Assembly: GCF_020404765.1 (NCBI RefSeq)
Contig: NZ_JAIVEM010000044.1
Span: 62,001-126,000 of the forward strand
Direction: 5' to 3'
DNA length: 64,000 nt
DNA from: Paenibacillus sp. BJ-4
GTDB taxonomy: Bacteria; Bacillota; Bacilli; Paenibacillales; Paenibacillaceae
This document shows, one piece after another, positions 45,409 through 52,970 of the stretch. How positions within the stretch are numbered: position 1 is the first letter of the stretch; each line of letters begins with the position of its first letter. The position numbers and the translations under genes were made by a program. A model generated the notes under the pieces. It was not told the DNA's origin, made no database searches, and worked only from the letters and a program-made list of their open reading frames with translations.

Positions 45409-46713
45409 ATGAAACTAACTACACTTCTTTTCCTGCTGATGCTTATCTTTGTACCACTGGCAGGTGAGTTGAATATTCACCCGTTCGATAATACATTTCG
45501 TCTCAGCTTCGGTACGCCCGTATTTTTTTTCTTTCTGTTATCCATTCGTCATATTCCGCCTGCATTATCGGGAGTGCTTGCAGGAATAGCTGTAGTCGTC
45601 TTTCGCATTTCACTCAATCATTTCCTCCAGCCCGGGTCTTCCTTTGAAGAGTTGCTGACTTTGCATGGACCTACCTTTTTTTATTACATGGTCTACGGTC
45701 TGCTCTTCCAGGTTCTTAACATTAATGCTGAGCCTTACCGCGCACTCCGCGTAGGCATCCTTTCTGTGGGGATTGAGGTTGCCGCAAGTGTAGCGGAACT
45801 TAGCGTCCGGCGGAGCATTGACGGTGACATCTGGGATATCGTCAAGATCAGCAAGGTCGCTCTCATGGCCATGATCCGCAGCTTCTTCGTGCTGGGATTC
45901 TATAATATAATTCGCCTGAACCAGTCCGTCCAGCATGAAGAGGCACAAAGACAGCAGACTGAGCGAATTTTACTCATGGTATCGGACTTGTATGAGGAGT
46001 CCGTCCAGCTAGGCAAAACCCTGTCGCACGCGGAGCAAATCACTCGTGAAAGCTACGGGCTGTACCGTGAGCTGCAGCAGGATGAGTCTTTAAAGGACAG
46101 AGATCATTACGCCAGCCAGGCACTTCGTATTTCCGGACAGGTCCATGAGATTAAAAAAGACAGCCAGCGGATTTTTGCAGGTTTGTCCAAGCTCATTGAT
46201 TCCGAAAGTGAAGTGCATTATATGACTTCGCAAGAGCTTGGCGAGCTGATCGTCCGCACGAACAGCAAATATGCCCACTCGCTGGACAAGTCCATTCGTT
46301 TCACGCTGAATTTCGATCCTTTATTGCCTAAGCTGCATGTTTATACAGTCCTGACCCTGATTAATAACCTGACATCCAATTCAGTGGAAGCGATGAAAGA
46401 CAGCGGAAGGATTGACGTGTCCATTCACTTTTTTCCAGAAAAAGAGGATGTAGTATCCTTTAGTGTCACCGACAACGGCCCAGGTATTCCTCCGCGCAAA
46501 CGGGAAATGGTCTTCACACCAGGGTACACGACCAAGTATGATGAGGAAGGACAGCCTTCGACCGGCATGGGATTGTTTTATGTGCGCGAGGTCGCGGAGA
46601 GCCTTGAAGGAACGATTGAACTTCAACAGAATGAAGAAGAGAATACTGGTAGGGTACAGACTACTTTTAGAATCATATTGCCTTTACGGAAACTGACGGA
46701 GAAAGGAAGATAG
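45409..46713 (+). CDS. glnK: Sensor histidine kinase, GlnK (YcbA)-like
   Basis: A 434-residue kinase. About five to six N-terminal membrane helices (1-180), a coiled linker, a phosphoacceptor region around QVHEIKKDSQRIFAGL (about 240-258), and an HATPase_c domain with N-box LTLINNLTSNSVEAMKD, G1 DNGPGIPP and G2 STGMGLFYV. GGAGGTG precedes the ATG. Four bases separate it from the response regulator, so the two form one operon. Similarity is to the glutamine-sensing GlnK of B. subtilis; the ligand here could instead be the substrate of the divergent symporter. Confidence 0.85.
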   Translation: MKLTTLLFLLMLIFVPLAGELNIHPFDNTFRLSFGTPVFFFFLLSIRHIPPALSGVLAGIAVVVFRISLNHFLQPGSSFEELLTLHGPTFFYYMVYGLLFQVLNINAEPYRALRVGILSVGIEVAASVAELSVRRSIDGDIWDIVKISKVALMAMIRSFFVLGFYNIIRLNQSVQHEEAQRQQTERILLMVSDLYEESVQLGKTLSHAEQITRESYGLYRELQQDESLKDRDHYASQALRISGQVHEIKKDSQRIFAGLSKLIDSESEVHYMTSQELGELIVRTNSKYAHSLDKSIRFTLNFDPLLPKLHVYTVLTLINNLTSNSVEAMKDSGRIDVSIHFFPEKEDVVSFSVTDNGPGIPPRKREMVFTPGYTTKYDEEGQPSTGMGLFYVREVAESLEGTIELQQNEEENTGRVQTTFRIILPLRKLTEKGR

Positions 46714-46717
46714 TCCG

Positions 46718-47647
46718 ATGCGTTTTTATATTGTAGATGACGATCAAGGGATTCGTTCTATGTTGGCAGACATCATTGAAGACGAAGGTCTGGGGGAGGT
46801 CGTCGGGGAAGCAGAGGACGGTTCCTATGTGAATAGTGGCCTGCTGGAGCTGAACCGGATTGATGTATTATTGATTGACCTGCTGATGCCGCTTCGTGAC
46901 GGCATTCAGACGGTGCGCGCGCTCGGTGATCAATTCAGTGGAAAAATCATTATGATTTCACGAATTGAATCCAAAAACATGATCGGCGAGGCCTACTCGC
47001 TCGGTATTGAATACTATGTTGCCAAGCCCTTGAACCGATTGGAAATTATTGCGGTCATTCATAAGGTGGCCGAACGTCTGCGAATGCAGCAGTCGATTAC
47101 AGATATCCAGCGCACACTGCAAGGGTTGTCGATGTTCACATCAAACAGCCCATCAGCAACGCTAGAACCGACTCGAAACATTGTGACTTCCGGACAGTTT
47201 CTGCTCTCCGAAATGGGAATGATCGGCGAAGCGGGAAGTATGGATTTGTTGGACATGCTCGAATATCTGGACCAGTATGAGGAGGAAACAGGTAATCTAT
47301 CGCCTCATCTGCTCCCACCGCTGAAGGATATATTCGCTAATGTAGCGTTGAAACGGTTGGGACCCTCGGCCTCTGCGGCAGAGCTAAGCAAGGAAATCAA
47401 GGCATCGGAGCAGCGTGTCCGCCGCGCTATTTTCCAGACACTAAGCCATATCGTATCACTCGGATTGACCGATTATACTCATCCAAAATTCGAAAATTAT
47501 GCATCCAAATTTTTTGATTTTACGGAAATTCGCAAAAAAATGCTGGAGCTGCAAAACAATGTGGAGCCTTCTCTGTCCCAAGCCCGAATTAATACAAAAA
47601 AGTTTGTACAAGTGCTCTATACGGAAGCCAAACGGCTATTACACTAA
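46718..47647 (+). CDS. glnL: Response regulator, GlnL (YcbB)-like
   Basis: A 309-residue regulator. Receiver domain (about 1-120) with acidic DDD at 8-10, phosphoacceptor Asp in LLIDLLMPLRDG and Lys in YYVAKPLNR; then a linker and a YcbB/GlnL-type C-terminal domain (about 165-305) with SEQRVRRAIFQTLSHIVSLGL and FENYASKFFDFTEIRKKM, an unusual DNA-binding domain largely restricted to Bacillales. It follows glnK by four bases. In B. subtilis GlnL activates a glutamine transporter and glutaminase; here the divergent DAACS symporter is a plausible target. Confidence 0.88.
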   Translation: MRFYIVDDDQGIRSMLADIIEDEGLGEVVGEAEDGSYVNSGLLELNRIDVLLIDLLMPLRDGIQTVRALGDQFSGKIIMISRIESKNMIGEAYSLGIEYYVAKPLNRLEIIAVIHKVAERLRMQQSITDIQRTLQGLSMFTSNSPSATLEPTRNIVTSGQFLLSEMGMIGEAGSMDLLDMLEYLDQYEEETGNLSPHLLPPLKDIFANVALKRLGPSASAAELSKEIKASEQRVRRAIFQTLSHIVSLGLTDYTHPKFENYASKFFDFTEIRKKMLELQNNVEPSLSQARINTKKFVQVLYTEAKRLLH

Positions 47648-47653
47648 AAGCAA

Positions 47654-47706
47654 AAGCACCTGTATCCCCCATATGTGTCTATCACAGAGGATTAAACAGG
47701 TGCAAA
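47654..47706. terminator. Possible terminator
   Basis: GCACCTGT pairs with ACAGGTGC across a loop of about 35 nt between convergent genes ending at 47647 and 47713. Confidence 0.45.
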
Positions 47707-47712
47707 TCGCTC

Positions 47713-48231
47713 TTATTTCATGTCCCTTGGCTCCAGACTCTTGTCTTGCCACTCTATAGCTTCCAGGAAGCCAATGCCATCGGACAGCATACGCTTCAAG
47801 ACATCCAGTTCCTCCGAACTGTAGCGACTTAAAAATTCAAATAACTGATGCTGTACCTTAACATGCAGCCGTTCATGCACGAGAAAGAGCTTTTTCCCCA
47901 ACGGGGTTAGCCGAAAATAAATTTCTTTTTTATTGTCGTTAAGCTGGGCTCTGCGAATCCAGCCTTCCTTGATCAGCTTGGTGCTGACTTTCGAAACCGT
48001 ACCTTTGCTCAGCTCAATCCGATCCGCTAATGTCGTCACATTAATCGGCTCATGTCTCCCGATACAGTCAATGACATGGACATCGGTGAGGTTGAGTGAA
48101 GCTATCCCATCAAAATGCTCGTGGATTTCTTCGAGAAAAGACAAGCCCTCTCTCTGCTGATGCTGCTCCAGCTGGTGATTCATCTTAATAAGCAAATCAT
48201 AGACATACTGAACTGCTGCGGTTTTTTCCAT
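47713..48231 (-). CDS. MarR-family transcriptional regulator
   Basis: A 172-residue winged-helix protein: HEPINVTTLADRIELSKGTVSKVSTKLIKEGWI is the recognition region (about 65-97), followed by the wing NDNKKEIYFRLTPLG. The spacing between AAAGGAG and the ATG is unusually long (about 15 nt). It is downstream of the FAD monooxygenase on the same strand, with a TTGTTTC-N4-GAAACAA operator just before it and similar operators before the monooxygenase, so it probably represses both. The inducer is likely an aromatic compound. Confidence 0.9.
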   Translation of the reverse strand: MEKTAAVQYVYDLLIKMNHQLEQHQQREGLSFLEEIHEHFDGIASLNLTDVHVIDCIGRHEPINVTTLADRIELSKGTVSKVSTKLIKEGWIRRAQLNDNKKEIYFRLTPLGKKLFLVHERLHVKVQHQLFEFLSRYSSEELDVLKRMLSDGIGFLEAIEWQDKSLEPRDMK

Positions 48232-48284
48232 ACAAACAAATGGTCACTCCTTTGGCATACTCCTCCCTTCATTATAGCCCATGT

Positions 48285-48302
48285 TTGTTTCACCGGAAAC
48301 AA
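48285..48302 (-). promoter_or_regulatory. MarR operator 1
   Basis: TTGTTTC-ACCG-GAAACAA, perfect 7-bp arms with a 4-bp spacer, in the 76-nt gap between the monooxygenase stop and the marR start. Confidence 0.7.
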
Positions 48303-48307
48303 TATAG

Positions 48308-49828
48308 TTATAGCAATACCGGCTCTCCACCACACCAGCGTGCGATGCCCTTCCCAATGACACTTGGTATACCTGCTTGTTCCACGGAAATGGCCCATGC
48401 AATATAACCATCCGGGCGTATGAGCACTGTATGGACATCGCTCCAGCCTACGGGCAATTCCTCGGCTACAGCCTCCACATATGACAGGTGCGCAAGCGGG
48501 ATATTGCATAGCTCGCCCGCTACTTTAGCATCCTGCGCCAGATGGAGCAGTACAAAACGGCCCTCATGGAGGAGATCATAGGCATACGATTTCGTTCCAT
48601 CATTCATCAGCAGTGGAAAATCGGCAAACCGTTGCCCGTTCAGTGGATGCTGTGGCACATCCTCAACTGCCGGATAAAATACATCCAATGCACTCACTTG
48701 CTCTGCCATGGAACTATTGATTTCCGGATAACGGAACCATTCCTCCTGTAGCTGACGGTGCGCCAATACAGCAGACGTAAAGCCCAATAAGTGAGTTTGA
48801 ATCTCCGTATTCCGCAGAAACTGCGTGTTAACAGGGTAACGTTCGTCATGATAGCTATCGAGCAGCGTGTCTGGAGCCCAACCACGGATTACTCCCGCCA
48901 GTTTCCATCCAAGATTCGCAGCTTCTTGTAAACCTACATTCATACCCTGTCCTCCTGCCGGGAAATGAATATGCGCAGCATCCCCCGCTAACAGGATTCT
49001 CCCCTTGCGATATGTTTCAGCCTGCCGCGTAGCATTCCCGAACCGGGATAGCCAGCGAGGATTGGATATTCCAAGGTCTGTACCCAATACATAGCGCAGT
49101 TCTGTCTTAATTTCTTCCAGCGTTACAGGCACGTCTTTCGGGACACGCATCAAATGGGGTGTAGTCAAAACAACCCGATAAACATCCGGTGATACGGGGA
49201 CAATCATCACTCCCCCCCGCTCTGTGTATTCGGAACGCATCCCATTCTCAGGAGGAACAGTCAGCTCTACATCCCCCAATACGGCGGTCAGAGTGGTATC
49301 TGTGCCCGGAAAAGCAATGCCCGTCTGCTTCCGTACGATACTGCCTGCCCCATCGGCTCCTACGACATAAGCCGCAGTCATGACCGATACATTCGCCTGC
49401 GGGCCGGACACGTGTACACTGACCACTTCCACACCCTGATCCTGCTCCCGTACAGATACCACCTCCTCACCACGACGAATGACAACTCCCAACGCTTTTG
49501 CATGCTCTTCGATCACCTGCTCTGTCATGACCTGCGGGATAAACAAAGTATAATTAGATGAACTATCAAGCATCGAAAAATCTAAACGAGTATCCAGCAT
49601 TGCAAAATGTCCTGTACTTATAGGTCTGCCATGCTGCATAAACCGTTCCTTCAATCCACGCATATCAAACATCTCAAGTGTGCGTGGGTGTAGCGTAAGC
49701 GCGCGTGATTGAGAAACAGGCTCCTCTAAACGTTCTATTACACAAACGCTTACCTTAGCCAAGGCCAGCTCAGCAGCTAGCCACATCCCAACAGGACCGC
49801 CGCCTACGATAATCACTTCATAATCCAT
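48308..49828 (-). CDS. FAD-dependent aromatic monooxygenase (class A flavoprotein)
   Basis: A 506-residue PHBH-fold hydroxylase. The FAD/ADP motif GGGPVG is at residues 9-14, the DG motif in VVGADGAGSIVRK near 160, and GDAAHIHFPAGGQGMN (about 285-300) binds the FAD ribityl chain. A thioredoxin-like C-terminal domain (about 380-506) places it near the PheA/TfdB and rifampicin- or polyketide-hydroxylating enzymes. AGGAGTG precedes the ATG. It would hydroxylate an aromatic compound or antibiotic; the MarR operators suggest induction by that compound. Confidence 0.9.
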   Translation of the reverse strand: MDYEVIIVGGGPVGMWLAAELALAKVSVCVIERLEEPVSQSRALTLHPRTLEMFDMRGLKERFMQHGRPISTGHFAMLDTRLDFSMLDSSSNYTLFIPQVMTEQVIEEHAKALGVVIRRGEEVVSVREQDQGVEVVSVHVSGPQANVSVMTAAYVVGADGAGSIVRKQTGIAFPGTDTTLTAVLGDVELTVPPENGMRSEYTERGGVMIVPVSPDVYRVVLTTPHLMRVPKDVPVTLEEIKTELRYVLGTDLGISNPRWLSRFGNATRQAETYRKGRILLAGDAAHIHFPAGGQGMNVGLQEAANLGWKLAGVIRGWAPDTLLDSYHDERYPVNTQFLRNTEIQTHLLGFTSAVLAHRQLQEEWFRYPEINSSMAEQVSALDVFYPAVEDVPQHPLNGQRFADFPLLMNDGTKSYAYDLLHEGRFVLLHLAQDAKVAGELCNIPLAHLSYVEAVAEELPVGWSDVHTVLIRPDGYIAWAISVEQAGIPSVIGKGIARWCGGEPVLL

Positions 49829-49870
49829 GCTTCACACTCCTTTGTATACGTTCATGTCCACCACCTAATC

Positions 49871-49884
49871 GTTTCATTCGAAAC
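49871..49884 (-). promoter_or_regulatory. MarR operator 2
   Basis: GTTTC-ATTC-GAAAC, five-base arms and the same 4-bp spacer as the other two sites; 43 nt upstream of the monooxygenase start. Confidence 0.55.
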
Positions 49885-49955
49885 AATATATACATACGAA
49901 AATCTCCCCTATAACATTTTCGTATCCATATAAAATCATATCTGTCTATGACATT

Positions 49956-49973
49956 TTGTTTCTCTTGAAACAA
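49956..49973 (-). promoter_or_regulatory. MarR operator 3
   Basis: TTGTTTC-TCTT-GAAACAA, perfect 7-bp arms with a 4-bp spacer, identical arms to operator 1. Confidence 0.7.
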
Positions 49974-49990
49974 TTTTATTTTAGTTCAAT

Positions 49991-50005
49991 TGATAATAAT
50001 TATCA
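49991..50005. promoter_or_regulatory. Fur box
   Basis: TGATAATAATTATCA is an exact match to the Bacillus 7-1-7 Fur box TGATAAT-N-ATTATCA, and the palindrome extends one base further on each side. It lies about 130 nt upstream of the DinB gene and 162 nt upstream of the monooxygenase start. Confidence 0.7.
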
Positions 50006-50138
50006 ACTGTTTTTTTAAAGTTTATTCCTCTCTCCCACACCATTAATAACATTTTTATTTTTGAAAATTAAATTGTATAATCGTTAAATGAACAAGAGCA
50101 AGCCAGGTATAGGCTCTCTATAGAAGGGATGATGACGC

Positions 50139-50636
50139 ATGTCAGATGCAAACCAATTATTCGGTCAAGCACTGGTTAAATCGCTGGTTGGTGAACGCGG
50201 ACATATTCGAGTGGCCCGGGCATTACCGGACATCGATGTCGAGCTGGCAGGGAAGAAAAATGCAGAAATGCCTTACAGCATTTATCAGCTATTGAAGCAC
50301 ATGATCTACTGGCAGCAATTTATGCTGGAGCATTTGGAAGGCCGGAAGCCCCAGCTTCCCGGCAATGTCATGGAAAGCTGGCCTGAAGAATCCGGACCGC
50401 AAAGCGAAGAGGCATGGCAGGCTGTCATTCAAGAATTTTTACAGGGTGTAGATCGAGCGGTACAGATTGCCGAAACCGCGCAGCTGGATGATTCACTGGC
50501 TCATTTCCCCGGTGAAACGAAAGCGGGCCTACTGCGAAATATCGCTTCTCACAACTCCTACCACTTGGGCGAAATCGTCCTGCTGCGCCGTATTTATGGA
50601 GCTTGGCCACCACCAGGAGGCGGCTTTCCCGCATAA
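50139..50636 (+). CDS. DinB-family four-helix protein
   Basis: A 165-residue protein of the DinB/YfiT-like superfamily. Metal-ligand histidines are expected in LLKHMIYWQQFMLEH (about 47-61) and in the C-terminal NIASHNSYHLGEIVLLRR (about 138-155); both are present. Members bind a divalent metal and several act as thiol- or bacillithiol-dependent transferases, though most are uncharacterised. It is monocistronic. A perfect Fur box and a TATAAT upstream raise the possibility of iron control. Confidence 0.88.
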   Translation: MSDANQLFGQALVKSLVGERGHIRVARALPDIDVELAGKKNAEMPYSIYQLLKHMIYWQQFMLEHLEGRKPQLPGNVMESWPEESGPQSEEAWQAVIQEFLQGVDRAVQIAETAQLDDSLAHFPGETKAGLLRNIASHNSYHLGEIVLLRRIYGAWPPPGGGFPA

Positions 50637-50734
50637 CGGAGATACCAAGCTCTGGTCACACAAACAGAGCATAATTTAAGCAGGAGGATTTCTCCAACCA
50701 GAAGCTTCGCCCCCGTAATTGCATTGGGGATTTA

Positions 50735-50789
50735 GGCACAGCGGGGAATGCATCCGCGTATCCTATGAGGAACCCGTTCCCCTTGTGCC
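50735..50789. terminator. Inverted repeat between DinB and MFS genes
   Basis: GGCACAGCGGGGAA (50735-50748) pairs with TTCCCCTTGTGCC (50777-50789) with a small internal asymmetry and a 28-nt loop. It may be a terminator or a leader structure of the MFS gene, which starts 108 nt on. Confidence 0.45.
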
Positions 50790-50896
50790 CTGCTTACTTC
50801 ATATTCATCCTAGCTTGATTTGCAGCCAATCTTGCGTCATCAGGACTATTCGACCAACGGTTCCCATCATGCAAGGTTAAGAGAGGTTCCGATGAT

Positions 50897-52096
50897 ATGA
50901 AAAAGCACTTATATTTAAATCGCAATCTCATCTGTATGATTGTTATTAGCCTTATTGCCAACATGAGTGGGAGTATGATTCTTCCGCTCTTTGCTATTTA
51001 TGTAGAGCAATTCGGGATATCTGCATTCCGTATGAGTATTTTATTTTCTCTATTTTATGTGGGGAGATTTGTAGGTGGAGGCCTGGCAGGACGGATTTAC
51101 GAGAAGGTTGGCGCCAAACGCCTAGGGTTGAGCTTACTCATCGCTGAAATCGTTTGTATGCTTCTGTTCCCGGTTGCAGAAAGCTTTATCATGTTATCCA
51201 TCCTTAGATTTCTTCAAGGCTTGGTGGCTGTAGGATTAACAGTCTTTGTAAGAGTCACTATCAACCACATCAGTACCATGGAAAATAGAGGAACGCTCAA
51301 TGGATATATCAGCAGCAGTGAAGGTGCGGGTATGATTTTAGGCCCCCTTATGAGTGGAATGATCGTTTCTTATTTTTCTTTAGCGGTTCCGTTTTATTTC
51401 GTTGCTCTTTTATCCTGTATATCCTTCGTAGCTGTTTCAAGAATGACTTTCTTCCATTCCCCCTCACAACCTCAACAACAGCATTCGCTCCCTCAGAAAT
51501 CCAAAAGAAAAACCATGTTAACGAAACAGCTACTTCTCTATTCCACCGTTCATTTCCTTGAAATGAGTGCATTCGCTATATTTTTAACGTACTTCTCCAT
51601 ATATGCAACCTACAAACTACATTGGAGTCCAGCAGAAATCAGCTTAGCTTTTACAATCATCGGCATATCGACCTTTGTATCAGCACCCTGGATTGGCAAA
51701 ATATCCGATATCCTCAAAGACCGCTTAATCCTCTGTATGATGGGGCTGTTATTCATCATGGTAGAAATCGTTTTATTTCTTTGGTTCACGGAGCAGTGGA
51801 TTGTTTACTTGGGGATGTTCATAGGAGGCATTGGCGGAGCCAGTTATCTGGATTCATTTTACTCGCAGCTGGGAGACGTTATTCCTGAGGAACATAGGAG
51901 CTTATTTATCGGCAACGTCGTGTCTTTCTCTGAATTGGGGGCCATTGTTTCTCCGATCGTCGTAGGTGCGCTCCTTGAACGCTTTAGCATAAACGCCCCC
52001 TTTTATTACAATATTATTTTGGTGTTTATTGCGATTGTTATCCAATATTTCATGCGATTAAGGTCGCGAGCCTCAAAAAACAGGCCACTTGCATAA
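50897..52096 (+). CDS. MFS transporter
   Basis: A 399-residue major facilitator with twelve hydrophobic segments. N-terminal NMSGSMILPLFAIYVEQFGIS and the conserved loop YEKVGAKRLG mark the DHA1 drug:H+ antiporter-like group; a basic central loop lies at about 190-210 (QQQHSLPQKSKRKT). It has its own ribosome site but stands alone. Likely an efflux pump; substrate unknown. Confidence 0.88.
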   Translation: MKKHLYLNRNLICMIVISLIANMSGSMILPLFAIYVEQFGISAFRMSILFSLFYVGRFVGGGLAGRIYEKVGAKRLGLSLLIAEIVCMLLFPVAESFIMLSILRFLQGLVAVGLTVFVRVTINHISTMENRGTLNGYISSSEGAGMILGPLMSGMIVSYFSLAVPFYFVALLSCISFVAVSRMTFFHSPSQPQQQHSLPQKSKRKTMLTKQLLLYSTVHFLEMSAFAIFLTYFSIYATYKLHWSPAEISLAFTIIGISTFVSAPWIGKISDILKDRLILCMMGLLFIMVEIVLFLWFTEQWIVYLGMFIGGIGGASYLDSFYSQLGDVIPEEHRSLFIGNVVSFSELGAIVSPIVVGALLERFSINAPFYYNIILVFIAIVIQYFMRLRSRASKNRPLA

Positions 52097-52139
52097 ACAA
52101 GCGACCTGTTCCTTTACCTGTGATTACTTTACCTATTGT

Positions 52140-52970
52140 TTACAGCACCAATTCCACAGCAACTCCAAAATGATCAGATACAACCGATCCCGTCTTCCCG
52201 TTCAACACAACGGCTGAAGATCGAACCTGCACGGCCTGATTGGAGAAAACATAGTCAATCCGCAGCGGCTCCGCGTTACCTTCCCAGCCTGCAATGGCTT
52301 TGATGACGGTATGGCCCTCATCATGCACTGCTGCGTTCGAATAAGTATCCAACCAACCGGATTGCAGTACATAGTCATATCCTTCTCCGCGCACTTCGGC
52401 AGCATTATTGAAATCTCCCATCATGAAAACAGGAGTGGGCGACAAAGGGTTCAATATTTCCGTAGTACGATCCCAGAGTCCACGGAAGGATTCCTCATCA
52501 TTCCACCAGTTATAGTGTCCACTGACAAACCATGCCGGTACCCCGTCCACCACAGTCTGAATACCCACAATTTTACGCGAGCGATAATTGTCATAATCGC
52601 GAAGCGAGGAAACATATTCGTTCACCGTATCTGTAATCGGTGTCCTGGACAAAACCGCCAGACCCTCGTCGTATTTGGCAAAACCAATATGTGCGGGCGC
52701 CCACGTCCAATGATAGGCATCGGACAATAACCCATTCAGCACATAAGCATAGTTATCACGCTTAATGACGATTTCAGGATCAGCGCTATAGTAAGAGCCC
52801 AAATCGTCCGATGACAAAGGCGCTTCTTCCATGGACTGATTCACTTCCTGCAAAGCAATGACATCAAACTGCTGTTCTTCAATAAAAGCAGCCAGTTGCT
52901 TTAGCTTTTCGAGCTGGTTTTCTTCCATCCAAGCATGTGCATTTAAGGTTAACAATTTCAAACTAATCAC
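52140..52970 (-). CDS. mapP: Maltose 6'-phosphate phosphatase (MapP-like, EEP fold)
   Basis: A 276-residue endonuclease/exonuclease/phosphatase-fold protein: KLLTLNAHAWMEEN (Asn10), LQEVNQ (Glu42, metal ligand), HYNWWND, MMGDFNNAAE and C-terminal SDHFGV, the usual metal and active-site residues. The N-terminal LTLNxHxWMEE and the C-terminal GWEGNAEPLRIDYVF segments match maltose 6'-phosphate phosphatases. It overlaps malT by ATGA (52967-52970), so the two are coupled. By analogy with Enterococcus faecalis it would dephosphorylate imported maltose 6'-phosphate to maltose for phosphorolysis. Homology is by eye; other EEP hydrolases cannot be wholly excluded. Confidence 0.85.
   Translation of the reverse strand: MISLKLLTLNAHAWMEENQLEKLKQLAAFIEEQQFDVIALQEVNQSMEEAPLSSDDLGSYYSADPEIVIKRDNYAYVLNGLLSDAYHWTWAPAHIGFAKYDEGLAVLSRTPITDTVNEYVSSLRDYDNYRSRKIVGIQTVVDGVPAWFVSGHYNWWNDEESFRGLWDRTTEILNPLSPTPVFMMGDFNNAAEVRGEGYDYVLQSGWLDTYSNAAVHDEGHTVIKAIAGWEGNAEPLRIDYVFSNQAVQVRSSAVVLNGKTGSVVSDHFGVAVELVL

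Larger units (their letters stand above)
49829..50138. other. Intergenic region with two MarR operators and a Fur box
   Basis: About 310 AT-rich bases between divergent monooxygenase and DinB genes. It holds two operator copies (49871-49884, 49956-49973), a perfect Fur box (49991-50005) and a TATAAT at about 50075 for the rightward gene. No further gene is visible. Confidence 0.8.
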
